64,000 nt of DNA from Arthrobacter sp. 24S4-2 (GTDB taxonomy: Bacteria > Actinomycetota > Actinomycetes > Actinomycetales > Micrococcaceae), in contig NZ_CP040018.1 in the NCBI RefSeq assembly GCF_005280255.1, positions 5,332,001 to 5,396,000 of the forward strand, in the 5' to 3' direction. This document shows positions 24,371-33,953 of the stretch, piece after piece. Positions within the stretch are counted from its first letter, which is position 1; each line of letters begins with the position of its first letter. The notes below the pieces were generated by a model, which was not told where the DNA came from, did not search any database, and saw only the letters and a list, made by a program, of their open reading frames with translations. A program made the position numbers and the translations under genes.

Positions 24371-25687
24371 ATGACCACCTGGCGGATCAGGGATTTCCAT
24401 TCGGCCGATCTTGACGGCATCCTGCACCTCTGGGAATCGCTCAAGGCCAGCAACGTGGAGCCCGTCTACGCGCTCTCCGAAGTCCTGGCCTCCTGCGAAA
24501 AGGACCACGCCGTGGTGGCCGTGCAGGGCGAGCAGGTGGTGGGCGCCGCCGTCGGCCGCGCCGCGCACGACCAGGGTTGGATCGTCTTCCTGGCCACCCT
24601 CCCCGAATACCGCGGCCGCGGCATCGGCACCTCACTGCTGGCCGCCGTCGAAAACCGGATGGCCCCGCACGGGCTGAACAAGCTGTCCGCGCTGATGCCG
24701 GAGTCCGAAACCCGCGTGGAGGCATTCCTGAGCCGCGGTTTCGTGCTCAAAAAGAACCTCCGGTACTTCGAACGCACCATCCCCGTGCAGCGCCAGGAAC
24801 TCGAGCCCCTGGGCCTCCTCGGCGGCCGCATCCTGGCCCGCGATCTCTGGGAGAACGTGGCCGGCATGCGCAGCGAGAAGGAACTGCTGGAACGCCGGCT
24901 GGTGCTCCCCCTGGCCGAAGCGGACCTTGCGGATGAGTTCGGCGTGGTGCCGCCGCGCGCCGTCGTCCTCTTTGGTCCTCCCGGCACCGGCAAAACGACG
25001 TTTGCGAAGGCCATCGCGTCCCGCCTCGAATGGCCGTTCGTGGAAGTATTCCCCTCCAGGCTCGCCGCCGATCCCAAGGGCCTGGCCGGCGCGCTCCGCG
25101 AAACCTTCCTGGAAATCGCCGAACTGGAACATGCCGTTGTGTTCATAGACGAGGTGGAGGAGATTGCATCCCAGCGTTCAGGCGAACCGCCGTCGCCACT
25201 GCAGGGCGTCACCAACGAGCTCCTCAAAATCATCCCCGCCTTCCGGGAGCAGCCCGGCCGGCTGCTGGTGTGCGCCACCAACTTCATCCGCGCGCTGGAC
25301 ACCGCCTTCCTGCGGCACGGCCGCTTCGACTACGTGATCCCCATCGGGCTCCCCGATGCCGAGGCCCGCCGCGCCATGTGGGAACGCTTCATCCCGGCCA
25401 CCGTGGTGGACGACGTGGACGTCGAGCTGCTGGTGGACCGCACCGAGGGCTTCTCCCCCGCGGACATTGAGTATGCGGCCCGGAGCGCCTCCCAGCGCGC
25501 CCTGGAAAAGGCAGTGTACGACGACGGCGGGCTGGCCTCCGGGGGCGATGTCTCCGTCCGCGAAGCTGTCCGGAAGGGTCCGGCCACACAGGATTACCTC
25601 GACGCGATCGCGGACACGCGGACCACGGTGAGCAAAGAGGTCCACGAGCTGTTCCTGGAGGACATCGACTCACTGGGACGTGTGTAA
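24371..25687 (+). CDS. GNAT acetyltransferase fused to AAA+ ATPase
   Basis: 438 residues. Residues 1-150 form a GNAT domain with the acetyl-CoA loop PEYRGRGIGTSLL (near 78) and the late pattern ESETRVEAFLSRGF. Residues 160-438 form an AAA+ ATPase with Walker A GPPGTGKTT (near 200), Walker B VVFIDEVEE (near 256), sensor 1 LLVCATNF and the arginine-rich LRHGRFDYVIPIGLPD. The joint is unbroken. Fusion of an acetyltransferase to a FtsH/proteasome-type ATPase is uncommon. Role unknown; remodelling coupled to acetylation of a protein partner is one guess. Confidence 0.85.
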   Translation: MTTWRIRDFHSADLDGILHLWESLKASNVEPVYALSEVLASCEKDHAVVAVQGEQVVGAAVGRAAHDQGWIVFLATLPEYRGRGIGTSLLAAVENRMAPHGLNKLSALMPESETRVEAFLSRGFVLKKNLRYFERTIPVQRQELEPLGLLGGRILARDLWENVAGMRSEKELLERRLVLPLAEADLADEFGVVPPRAVVLFGPPGTGKTTFAKAIASRLEWPFVEVFPSRLAADPKGLAGALRETFLEIAELEHAVVFIDEVEEIASQRSGEPPSPLQGVTNELLKIIPAFREQPGRLLVCATNFIRALDTAFLRHGRFDYVIPIGLPDAEARRAMWERFIPATVVDDVDVELLVDRTEGFSPADIEYAARSASQRALEKAVYDDGGLASGGDVSVREAVRKGPATQDYLDAIADTRTTVSKEVHELFLEDIDSLGRV

Positions 25688-25701
25688 GCCCAGGTAGTCC
25701 G

Positions 25702-26337
25702 ATGGTCCTGTTCCTCACTGTGGTCAGCGGCATCGCCTGGACGGCCGTTTACATCGACGCGATCCGGATCGGGTTCAGGGACCGGAGCTATGCAATCCCC
25801 GCGGCCGCGCTGGGCCTCAACTTCGCCTGGGAGAGCATCTACGCGACGCGCTCGGCGGTCACAGCGCTGTCCGTGCAGGGCGTCATCAACATCGTGTGGG
25901 CACTGGCGGACGTCGTCATCCTGTACACGTTCTTCAGGTTCGGACGGTCAGAGCTCCCGGCCTGGGTGACGCGTAAGCTCTTCCTGGGCTGGGCCCTCCT
26001 ACTGGGCGTCGCGTCCTTCGCCGTGCAGCTGCTGTTCGTGGCGGAATTCGATTGGGAGGCTGCGTCGCGCTACTCGGCCTTCCTGCAGAACCTGCTGATG
26101 TCCGGGCTTTTCATCGCCATGTTCGCTGCCCGCGGCGGCACCCGGGGCCAGTCCCTGCTGATTGCCGTGGCCAAATGGATCGGTACGCTGGCGCCCACCA
26201 TCGTGTTCGGCTGGTTCGGAAACTCGCCGCTGGTCCTGGGCGTCGGCGCCCTCTGCAGCATCTTCGACCTTGTGTATATCGGCCTGTTGTGGCGGGCTCG
26301 GGCGGTGGCGCCGGTCCGGGCCGCCCTGCGTTCCTGA
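25702..26337 (+). CDS. Seven-helix membrane protein, Pyr4/PaxB-type terpene cyclase-like
   Basis: 211 residues with about seven hydrophobic segments. ALGLNFAWESIYATRS in the second segment and CSIFDLVYIGLLW in the last resemble the conserved NxxWE glutamate and the DxxY aspartate of Pyr4-type integral-membrane terpene cyclases (fungal meroterpenoids, bacterial relatives). No isoprenoid genes are adjacent, so the resemblance may mean a related but different role. It starts 14 nt after the GNAT-AAA gene and may be cotranscribed with it. Confidence 0.6.
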   Translation: MVLFLTVVSGIAWTAVYIDAIRIGFRDRSYAIPAAALGLNFAWESIYATRSAVTALSVQGVINIVWALADVVILYTFFRFGRSELPAWVTRKLFLGWALLLGVASFAVQLLFVAEFDWEAASRYSAFLQNLLMSGLFIAMFAARGGTRGQSLLIAVAKWIGTLAPTIVFGWFGNSPLVLGVGALCSIFDLVYIGLLWRARAVAPVRAALRS

Positions 26338-26381
26338 GCGGCGCTGGAGCTGCCGCGACTCCCGGCGGTACTCTTTGAGCC

Positions 26382-27623
26382 ATGTCCAACAATCCCCTCC
26401 GGCATGCGATGGCCCGCATGGGCGGCCGCGACCCGCATGAGCAACACCGGGCAGCCACCCCGCTGGAGCTGTTCTTCGACCTGACGTTTGTGATTGCCTT
26501 CGGCGTGGCGGGAAGCCAGTTCGCCCACGAGATCGCGGAAGCCCACTTCGGTGCCGGCCTGCTGGGTTTCTCCTACGCGATGTTCGCCGTGATCTGGGCC
26601 TGGATCAACTTCACCTGGTTCGCCAGCGCCTACGACACCGACGACTGGGTGTTCCGCGTGGTCACCCTGGTCCAACTGGTTGGTGTGCTCATTCTGGCCA
26701 TGGGCATCGAGCCGCTGTTCCACTCGTTGGTGGACGGCGACCATGTGGACAACGCCGTGATCGTGGGCGGCTACGTAATCATGCGACTTGCCCTGGTGTT
26801 CCAGTGGCTGCGCGCGGCGCGGCAGGACCCGGCCCGCCGGCAGACCTGCCTGCGCTACGCGGTCTACCTGGGTACGGTGCAGCTCGGCTGGATTGCGGTG
26901 CTGATAATTCAGGCCGACCTGTTGACGACCATCCTGATGACCGTGCCGCTCTACGTGCTGGAAATGGCCACGCCCTACGTCGCCGAGCGCTCCATGCGGA
27001 CCCCGTGGCACGCGCACCACATCGCCGAACGCTACGGGCTTCTGGCCATCATTGCCCTTGGCGAATGCCTGATCGGCGCGATCGAAACCCTCCGCGCCAT
27101 CGTGGCCAACCATGGCTGGAGCGTCGATGCTGCGCTGGTGGGTTTCGGCGGAACGGCGCTGGCGTTCGGCATGTGGTGGATCTACTTCATCCTTCCCGCC
27201 GGCCAGGCCCTGCACCTCCAGCGGCACCGCTCGTTCTTCTTCGGCTACGGGCACATCCCCATCTTCGCCGCCATCGCCGCGACAGGCGCCGGACTCCATG
27301 TGGCGGCCTTTTACATCGACCATGAGGCGCACATCAGCGCCGCCGTGGCCGTGGCCAGCATCGCCGTGCCCGTGGCCATTTTCAAGGCGTCCCTGACGTG
27401 GCTGTTCAGCATGATGATCTGCGTGGACCGCACCGTCATTGCCGTGGCAGCCGGCGTCCTGGCCGCGCTGGCAGGCAGCGTGGGACTAGCCGCCGCCGGG
27501 GTCTCGGTGCCCGTCTGCCTGCTGGTGATCGTGCTCGCGCTGGCCGTTTCCATTGTCATTGATGAGAAGCGCGGCACCGAACGGATGAACGCAGCGCTCG
27601 AGCAGCTGAAAGCCGGAGCCTAA
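26382..27623 (+). CDS. ltrA: Low temperature requirement A (LtrA) family membrane protein
   Basis: 413 residues, about 10-12 membrane segments. N-terminal family motif: RAATPLELFFDLTFVIAFG, then FAVIWAWINFTWFASAYDTDD and ALGECLIGA. LtrA was named for Listeria low-temperature growth; its biochemical role is unclear. Shares direction and close spacing with the two upstream genes. Confidence 0.88.
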   Translation: MSNNPLRHAMARMGGRDPHEQHRAATPLELFFDLTFVIAFGVAGSQFAHEIAEAHFGAGLLGFSYAMFAVIWAWINFTWFASAYDTDDWVFRVVTLVQLVGVLILAMGIEPLFHSLVDGDHVDNAVIVGGYVIMRLALVFQWLRAARQDPARRQTCLRYAVYLGTVQLGWIAVLIIQADLLTTILMTVPLYVLEMATPYVAERSMRTPWHAHHIAERYGLLAIIALGECLIGAIETLRAIVANHGWSVDAALVGFGGTALAFGMWWIYFILPAGQALHLQRHRSFFFGYGHIPIFAAIAATGAGLHVAAFYIDHEAHISAAVAVASIAVPVAIFKASLTWLFSMMICVDRTVIAVAAGVLAALAGSVGLAAAGVSVPVCLLVIVLALAVSIVIDEKRGTERMNAALEQLKAGA

Positions 27624-27770
27624 CAGGCCCCGTCCGGCCGGGTGCCCGCCGCTGCCGCGGTCTCGTCAGGCTCGCTCTCCAGGGGGTGACCTTCGGCCCT
27701 TCAACCGCACCACGGTGGGGTGCCAAGGTGACACTGTGGCCGGAAATCCTCGACCGTGAAGGTAGTAGGC

Positions 27771-29281
27771 ATGAACACTGTCGTCAAGACCGCGCACGGC
27801 CTGCTGCGCGGGAGCGTTGCCGACGGCGTGCACGGTTTCCTGGGCATTCCATACGCGGCGCCAACGTCAGGCCAGAATCGGCTCCTCCCGCCGCAGCCCG
27901 TCCAGCCTTGGAGCGGAGTCCGCGACGCGACGAGCTACGGAGCCTCCCCTCCCCAGGTGTCGCCGCCGGAAAGTGCGGGCACGGAGTGGGACACGGCACT
28001 GGCCGGAGAGGACTGCCTGAACCTGAACGTCTGGACACCCGACCCCGGCAGCACCGGGCTTCCGGTGATGGTCTGGATTCAGGGCGGCGCTTTCGAAATC
28101 GGCTCCACGGCGGCGTACAACGGCAGGAATTTTGCCAGGGACGGCGTCGTCTGTGTGGTGATCAACTGGCGGGTAGGCGCCGACGGGTTCCTGGACCTTG
28201 GCGACGGGCAGGCCAACGTCGGTCTCCTCGACCAGGTCGCGGCCCTGCGCTGGGTCCGCGAGAACATCACAGCCTTCGGCGGTGATCCCGGCAACGTCAC
28301 CGTGTTTGGCCAGTCGGCAGGTGCCATGAGCATCGGAGTTCTCCTCTCGATGCCCCGCGCCGAAGGGTTGTTCCGGCGGGCCATCCTACAGAGCGGGGCC
28401 GCCCACCATGTGCTCCCCGCCCAGAGCGCCCACCGTATCGGCCGGTCCCTTGCCGAGAAGCTTGGGGTGCCGCAAACCCGGGAGGCAATGGCAGGCGTTC
28501 CCGTCCCGCGTTTCCTCGAGGCGCAGGCGGAACTGCAGGCAGATTTCCGTGCCCACCCGAACCCCGAGCTCTGGGGACACGAGGCAGCGACGAGCATGAT
28601 GCTCTGGCAGCCTTCTATCGACGGTGATGTCATTCCCCGGCGCCCCATTGACCGGATTCGTGCCGGCGCCAGCGCGACGGTGGACCTCATGGTGGGCACC
28701 AATACTGAGGACTGGAAACTGTTCCTGGCCATAACGGGCGTGATCGCCAAGGTCACGGAGCAGGACCTGGCGGAGTCCCACAGCGTCGACGGCTTCCCGC
28801 CGATTGGTGTGTACGGCCTCCCCGCCGGGACGGCGCTCGACGAGTACCGCTCCCACTATCCGGGCAGTTCTCCTGGCGAGCTGCTCGCCGCCGTGGAAAC
28901 CGACTGGTGGGTGCGGATGCCGGCGATCCGCCTGGCGGATGCCCACGCGAAGGCAGCGTCGACGACACCGGCGCGCACGTACATGTACGAGTTTGCCTGG
29001 GCCGCCCCGGCCTCGGCGCAGTCCACGCCCTGGAAGTGCCGTTCGTTTTCGACACCCTGGACAAAGATTCCAGATTGTTCGGACCGCTGCTCGGAACGGA
29101 CCCGCCTCAGGAACTGGCTGACGCCATGCACGCCGCGTGGATTTCCTTAGCCTCTACGGGCGATCCCGGCTGGCCGGGCTACGATCTCGAGCGCCGGACC
29201 ACCATGCTGTTCAATACCGGTTCAGGCGTCGTTTACGACCCCCGGGCATGGGAACGGGACCTCTGGAAGGGCGTCCGCTAG
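27771..29281 (+). pseudogene. Carboxylesterase type B, single frameshift near the 3' end
   Basis: Alpha/beta hydrolase of the carboxylesterase/lipase group: GFLGIPYAAPT, GEDCLNLNVWTP, VMVWIQGGAF (oxyanion hole; GG retained) and the nucleophile FGQSAGAMS (serine near 183). The frame changes near 29005: MYEFAWAAP is followed in the next frame by GLGAVHALEVPFVFDTLD and PWPGYDLER-like sequence to the stop at 29281, which contains the catalytic histidine (AVHALEVP). One extra C in the run at 29005-29008 restores a single protein of about 503 residues. The ATG at 27771 has a weak GAAGG site; a GTG at 27756 is possible. Confidence 0.85.
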
Positions 29282-29883
29282 GACTCGTAGGAGAGGTTCT
29301 CGTAGTCGGTGTCGTCCGCCTCGTCCAGGCGGTCATCCAGTTCCTCCAGCAGCCAGGGATTCACCCGGGCCAGGATCATCCGGACTTCCTCCACCGGTAC
29401 GGCGTCATAGAGCACCGGCCGGGCCTCGTCGTAGCGCGTGACCGGCGGCTTGTCCGGCCACTTTTCGGCCAGGGCCTTGACGCGCTCGGGAAGGGAGTTG
29501 TGGGCGTTGTCCGCGATCTTGACCAGGGTGGCGTCGTGGTCCTCGGCGATAAACCGGATACCGGCCTGATAGTCGTCCGGGTCGTCGTGCAGCCGCTTGG
29601 TGACGCGCTCAATGATGTCCACGGCGCGCTCGGAGACGCCCATGTCCAGCAGCGCCTGCCGCGTGATGGGGGTGTCCTCGGCAATATCGTGCAGGTAGCC
29701 TGCGATCCGGATGTCGTCGTCGAAATCCGCCAGGGCATCGCCGACGGCGAGAACATGATCGCGGTACGGCCGCTTGAGCTTGTCCTTCTGGCGGTTGTGG
29801 GCAACTTCGGCGAGGACCTTGGCCGTCTCAACAGTGAATCGTGGCTGGGGGACGCTTGCGTCCGTGGTTCCTGTTTCTGGCAT
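29278..29883 (-). CDS. HD-domain phosphohydrolase
   Basis: 201 residues. HD residues: YRDHVLAVGDAL, YLHDIAEDTPITRQAL (HD near 63) and VKIADNAHNS, matching the SpoT/RelA-style hydrolase fold but without other RelA domains, so it may hydrolyse (p)ppGpp or another nucleotide. The tail is rich in acidic residues. It converges on the esterase gene with the shared four bases CTAG forming both stop codons. Confidence 0.82.
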   Translation of the reverse strand: MPETGTTDASVPQPRFTVETAKVLAEVAHNRQKDKLKRPYRDHVLAVGDALADFDDDIRIAGYLHDIAEDTPITRQALLDMGVSERAVDIIERVTKRLHDDPDDYQAGIRFIAEDHDATLVKIADNAHNSLPERVKALAEKWPDKPPVTRYDEARPVLYDAVPVEEVRMILARVNPWLLEELDDRLDEADDTDYENLSYES

Positions 29884-29892
29884 GGTTCCAGC

Positions 29893-30789
29893 CTACGCGC
29901 CTGCGTCCGGCACACCGGGCCACACCCACGGCTCCCGGGGCAGCGCCGAGGGATGAAAGTGCGCAAGGGCCCGCTGCAGCGGTCCGGCCGGCAGCCCCAG
30001 CGACTCAAGGATGGTGTCCCGGACACGGTCAGCATCCAGCCCGGCCGCCGCCAGGTCCGCCAGCGTCACGGCACCGTCCCGCTTGGCCAGCCGGGCGCCG
30101 TCGGAATTCACCACAAGCGGCACATGGGCATATTCCGGTACGGGAATATGCAGCAGGGAAGCCAAATAGGCCTGCCGCGGCGTGGACGGGAGGAGATCGT
30201 CCCCCCGGACCACCTGGTCGATCCCCTGCGCTGCGTCGTCCACCACCACGGCCAGGTTGTAGGCAGTCACCCCGTCATTGCGGCGCAGCACGAAGTCGTC
30301 CACCACGCCCGTGTAGGTGCCGTGCAGAATGTCCTCCACGGTCCAGTCAGCAACGCCCGCGCGGAGCCGGATGGCTGCCGGCCGGATGGTCCGCTTGAAT
30401 TCCAGTTCAGCAGGGTCCAGGTTCCGGCAAGTGCCGGGGTACGCACCCTGCGGGGCGTGCGGCGCGGACGGTGCTTCCTGGATTTCACGCCGCGTGCAGA
30501 AACACTCATACGTGAGCCCCGCGGTGGCCAGCCGGCTGATCGCCGCCGCATACAGCGGCTCCCGCTCGGTCTGGCGCACAACGGCGCCGTCCCAGGTAAC
30601 GCCAATGGCTGCCAGATCGCGGAGCTGCTCCGCCTCAGCGCCAGCCCGGGCCCGGTCCAGGTCCTCGACGCGCATCAGGAACTGCCTGCGCGTGGAGCGG
30701 GCGAACAGCCACGCGAGGATCGCCGTCCGAAGGTTCCCCACGTGGAGTTCGCCGGAAGGGCTCGGGGCGAAGCGGCCGGCTGATGTCAT
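29893..30789 (-). CDS. gluQ: Glutamyl-Q tRNA(Asp) synthetase
   Basis: 298 residues, the length of GluQ-RS rather than a full glutamyl-tRNA synthetase (no anticodon domain). HIGH-like SPSGELHVGN (9-18), zinc-site residues CFCTRREI and YPGTCRN, and KMSKS-like ARLAKRDGA (near 232). It attaches glutamate to queuosine in tRNA(Asp). Convergent spacing of 9 nt to the HD gene start on the same strand suggests an operon gluQ-HD. Confidence 0.93.
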   Translation of the reverse strand: MTSAGRFAPSPSGELHVGNLRTAILAWLFARSTRRQFLMRVEDLDRARAGAEAEQLRDLAAIGVTWDGAVVRQTEREPLYAAAISRLATAGLTYECFCTRREIQEAPSAPHAPQGAYPGTCRNLDPAELEFKRTIRPAAIRLRAGVADWTVEDILHGTYTGVVDDFVLRRNDGVTAYNLAVVVDDAAQGIDQVVRGDDLLPSTPRQAYLASLLHIPVPEYAHVPLVVNSDGARLAKRDGAVTLADLAAAGLDADRVRDTILESLGLPAGPLQRALAHFHPSALPREPWVWPGVPDAGA

Positions 30790-31188
30790 GGCACCAGCCT
30801 AGGCCGGGCAGCACGGCGTTCAGCAACCACGCGCGAAACACCACTAAAGGGCCAAACACAAGAGCCCCTCAGCTACCGAACTCTCCGGGTGATCGGGGGT
30901 CGGTGGCTCAGGGCTCTTGCCGTGCCGGGTCCGCGAGCGTGGCTCCGGACCCCTTGCACTGCTTTGCGGAATGACGATGCGTGAACAAGTGTCAATCAGC
31001 GGCGGCATCCTTGCGGGATGCGTGGTCCAGGGTCCGGGTGGTGTGCCGGGGTCCCTGTAGCCTGCGGGATCCGGCGGTAGCCTGCGTCCCTTGTTGCCAC
31101 TATTTGAGCAGAAGCCATACAGTAGGCGCAACGAGCAACTGCTTCCCTGGTCAATCTGATCAATCACGGAGCGCTGCCCAGGCAGGAA
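30790..31188. other. Intergenic region with one imperfect hairpin
   Basis: About 400 nt. CAAGAGCCCCTCAGCTACC (30859-30877) pairs with 30902-30919 (GGTGGCTCAGGGCTCTTG) apart from one mismatch and one bulged base, around a 24-nt loop. It lies between divergent genes and could be a small RNA or a decayed terminator. No gene seen; no match to a known RNA family recognised. Confidence 0.5.
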
Positions 31189-31200
31189 GTGATCAGATTG
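31152..31200. promoter_or_regulatory. Inverted repeat across the Lrp start
   Basis: CAATCTGATC (31152-31161) and its reverse complement GATCAGATTG (31191-31200) frame the 5' end of the Lrp gene, 29 nt apart. Lrp-type proteins commonly bind their own leader; this is a candidate site. Confidence 0.5.
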
Positions 31201-31656
31201 CAGGAACTCGACGCCACCGACCGGCGAATCCTCGCGGCTCTCGACGAAGACCCCCGCGTCCCCATCATGGTGCTGGCGCAAAAGCTCGGCCTGGCGCGCG
31301 GAACCGTGCAGTCGCGCCTGGAGCGGATGGCGTCGTCGGGGGCGCTCCGTCCCAACAGCAGCAGGGTCCTGCCCTCGGCCCTCGGTCGCGGCGTGGCCGC
31401 ATCGGTGAGCGCGGAACTTGACCAGAGCCACCTGAACGAGGCCATCGCCGCGTTGCGTAAGATCCCCGAAGTCCTCGAGTGCCACGCACCTGCCGGCGAC
31501 ACCGACCTCCTGATCCGCGTGGTGGCCAAGAGCCCGGACGACCTCTACCGGGTGTCCGAGGAGATCCGGCTCTGCCCGGGCATCGTCCGCACGTCCACCA
31601 GCATGTTCCTGCGCGAAGTCATCCCGTACCGCACCACCGGGCTGCTGGGCGCCTGA
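31198..31656 (+). CDS. Lrp/AsnC-family regulator
   Basis: 152 residues from a TTG at 31198. AGGAAG lies 8 nt before it; the GTG at 31189 would have its ribosome-binding site directly abutting. HTH: ILAALDEDPRVPIMVLAQKL and ARGTVQSRLERMASSGAL (about residues 10-48). The RAM/ligand-binding half follows (ECHAPAGDTDLLIRVVAKS, STSMFLREVIPYRTTGLL). Regulon unknown; gluQ is divergent 400 nt away and the next gene starts 104 nt downstream. Confidence 0.83.
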   Translation: MQELDATDRRILAALDEDPRVPIMVLAQKLGLARGTVQSRLERMASSGALRPNSSRVLPSALGRGVAASVSAELDQSHLNEAIAALRKIPEVLECHAPAGDTDLLIRVVAKSPDDLYRVSEEIRLCPGIVRTSTSMFLREVIPYRTTGLLGA

Positions 31657-31760
31657 GCGGCTTCTCTTTCCTCATCGGTTGCCCGGGACGGGGACCTCTC
31701 CCCATCGCCGCCTTCGCACCAAAGCCGTTAGGCTGACCGTGGACTTCAACAGGGGGAAAC

Positions 31761-33251
31761 ATGGCGGGGAACTTCTACGGTGCGGACGTCGCGCAGCTGC
31801 GCCAGCTCGCCAAGGACCTGGCGAACGGCGCCAGCCGGCTGGACCAGCTGGGGCAACAGCTGGGCAGCTCAATCGCTTCCAGCCCGTGGAAGGGCCACGA
31901 CGGCGACCGGTTCCGGAGCGACTGGAACAGCTCCCATGCGAAGGCGCTCCGGGCGGCCGCCGCCGGCATCCAGCAGGCATCGAAAGCATTGCTGCAGAAC
32001 GCGGGTCAGCAGGACCGGGCCAGCGCCGCCTCGACAGGAGGCGCAGGCGGAACCGGCACCGGCGCGGGCAATGCTCCGACCGACGGCGCCGCGCAGGAAC
32101 TGACGGACAGGCTCAACGGCATGAGTCCGGCCGAACGTGCGGCCTACCTGAACAGCGACGAGTTCAAGAAGTGGGCGCTGGAAAACCCGGACGCCGCCAA
32201 GGCCGCCCTGGACGCGGCCGCAGACTCCGGGCTGGTCGACAAGAACTCCCCGGAATATTCGCACTTCCTCACTGATTACTGGAACCAGCAGGCCATGCGG
32301 GACATGGGCATCGACCCCGCCGACTGGGACACGTCCAAGGGCACGGAGTACAACTGGGAGACCATCAAGAAGGTCTACGACTTCTACGGCCAGGCATACC
32401 TGTCCAACCCCGACCTGCAATGGGCCGGAATGGCCAACATGATCGGCCCGTCCTTCGCAGGAGGGTTCAAAGACATGGCCATGATGCGGGACCTCGCCCA
32501 GCAGATCGCCGACAACCCGGCGTCGGACATCCCCCTGCCGGTGCTGGACCAGATCGAGCAGCTGGCGGGCATGACCGACCAGGAGATCAAGTTCTACGAA
32601 ACCAGCATGCTGGACATGAACAAGGAGATCTTCCTGGACCAGGCCCGGCAGCACCAGGCCTACATGAACGGCGGCCTGGACGAAATCAACCGGCTCCGTG
32701 ATTCCGGCGCCATCGACCCCGAAACGGCACGCTCGTGGGCACAGATCGATTCCGGCGACCCCGCCCAGGTGCAGGAAGGCAACACCGCGCTCCTGTACCG
32801 CGAGCAGAACGAAATCATCGCTGACGACTACGACAGCATGCGCGGCCACCCGGGCGGGGAGGCCGTGACCTACATGGTCACGTTGGCCGGCGAACCGTCC
32901 ATCCCCGGCGCCAAGAGCTACCCCGAGGTGTTCCCCTACAAGTTCAGCGTGGAGAGTCCGGGACCGGAGAACGTGCCGTTCACCAACTGGGACAACCCCA
33001 CGCAGTTCCGCACCGACTTCACCACCGGCTTTCCGGACGGCAACATCGCCAACGCCGACCAGCGCTGGGCACTCATCCAGCAGGACACCCTGCCGGCCTA
33101 CCAGAACCTGCTGGCCACCGACCCGGCCCGGGCCGAACAGATCATCGGCTCCGATTTCAACGACCGGGTGGACCAGTACCGGCCCACCAACAACATTCCG
33201 GGCATCATGGACCGCTTCGTCTCCGGCTTTGACGCCGAGGTGCACCAGTGA
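31761..33251 (+). CDS. WXG100-like N-terminus fused to a large uncharacterised domain
   Basis: 496 residues. The first 95 form two helices around SPWKGHDGDRF (WKG at 43-45), matching ESAT-6/WXG100-type type VII secretion substrates, then a glycine/threonine linker (about 92-105), then about 390 residues with no recognised family (HFLTDYWNQQAMRDMGI, ETSMLDMNKEIFLD, YRPTNNIPGIMDRF). AGGGGGAAAC precedes the ATG. The following lipoprotein gene overlaps by 4 nt. Such layouts occur in polymorphic toxin-type exoproteins with an immunity partner, but no toxin domain is identified here. Confidence 0.65.
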   Translation: MAGNFYGADVAQLRQLAKDLANGASRLDQLGQQLGSSIASSPWKGHDGDRFRSDWNSSHAKALRAAAAGIQQASKALLQNAGQQDRASAASTGGAGGTGTGAGNAPTDGAAQELTDRLNGMSPAERAAYLNSDEFKKWALENPDAAKAALDAAADSGLVDKNSPEYSHFLTDYWNQQAMRDMGIDPADWDTSKGTEYNWETIKKVYDFYGQAYLSNPDLQWAGMANMIGPSFAGGFKDMAMMRDLAQQIADNPASDIPLPVLDQIEQLAGMTDQEIKFYETSMLDMNKEIFLDQARQHQAYMNGGLDEINRLRDSGAIDPETARSWAQIDSGDPAQVQEGNTALLYREQNEIIADDYDSMRGHPGGEAVTYMVTLAGEPSIPGAKSYPEVFPYKFSVESPGPENVPFTNWDNPTQFRTDFTTGFPDGNIANADQRWALIQQDTLPAYQNLLATDPARAEQIIGSDFNDRVDQYRPTNNIPGIMDRFVSGFDAEVHQ

Positions 33252-33904
33252 GGCCCGCCCGGCTGACCTCCCGCCGGTGCTTTCGGCGGCAGGCCGCCGT
33301 CGTCCTCTTTGTCCTGGCCGGAAGCTTCGCCCTCACCGGCTGCCAGATCAGCAGCCCCATCGCCACCGAACCGACGTCCCAAGGGAGCACCGTGAGCACC
33401 TCCGAATTTTCCACCCTCGACGCCGCCGGAGTGGAACAGATCCGTGCCACGAAGACCGCGCGGCTGGACATGAGCTCGGGCTCGTTGAAAAAGGCCGACG
33501 TGCGGGTCACCGCGGACAGCTTCGGCCCGGAAATCAACACGCAGGACACCGGCAAGATCGCGCTGACGGTTGTCGCACCCAACGGCGAGATCACCGGCGA
33601 AACCGACCGCATCCGCTTCAAGACCACCGCCGCGCGCACGGACTTCAGCGAGGTGACCTACTTCCTCACCGCCGACTCGCCGGAAGCCTACTTCAGCCTC
33701 ATCCGCGACGGCGTGCAGCGGTATGGAATCGACAGCGCCTCCGCCGAACGGTGGATCACCTCAGCGGAAGCGGACCCCGCCACGAAGAGCGACTTTTCCA
33801 TCACCTCAGGCACGGACACCGGCCTGGAAGTCAACTACGACCTCCGGTACGACGGCGCCAAGGACACCCAGGTGATCATCGTCCATGTCAGCCCGGCCGC
33901 CTGA
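33248..33904 (+). CDS. Lipoprotein, partner of the WXG100-like protein
   Basis: 218 residues, ATGA overlap with the previous gene. Signal peptide with lipobox FALTGC (Cys 32). The mature part has no recognised domain; it contains repeated short beta-like segments (ARLDMSSGSLKKADVRVTA, KSDFSITSGTDTGLEVNYD). Likely membrane-anchored outside the cell. It may act with, or protect against, the neighbouring WXG-type protein. Confidence 0.75.
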   Translation: MRPARLTSRRCFRRQAAVVLFVLAGSFALTGCQISSPIATEPTSQGSTVSTSEFSTLDAAGVEQIRATKTARLDMSSGSLKKADVRVTADSFGPEINTQDTGKIALTVVAPNGEITGETDRIRFKTTAARTDFSEVTYFLTADSPEAYFSLIRDGVQRYGIDSASAERWITSAEADPATKSDFSITSGTDTGLEVNYDLRYDGAKDTQVIIVHVSPAA

Positions 33905-33953
33905 CTGTTCCGCGGCCTAACGGGCAGCGCCCGACGCACCGCAGCCGCACAGC

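Noticed and set aside
29137..30783. 548-codon frame on the plus strand across the HD and gluQ genes
   Set aside because: It runs antisense to two well recognised genes and its translation is low-complexity.
30859..30919. Signal-recognition-particle or transfer RNA
   Set aside because: The hairpin lacks the conserved loops of these RNAs; no cloverleaf can be drawn.
31761..33251. Named polymorphic toxin
   Set aside because: No toxin motif could be identified in the C-terminal 390 residues.
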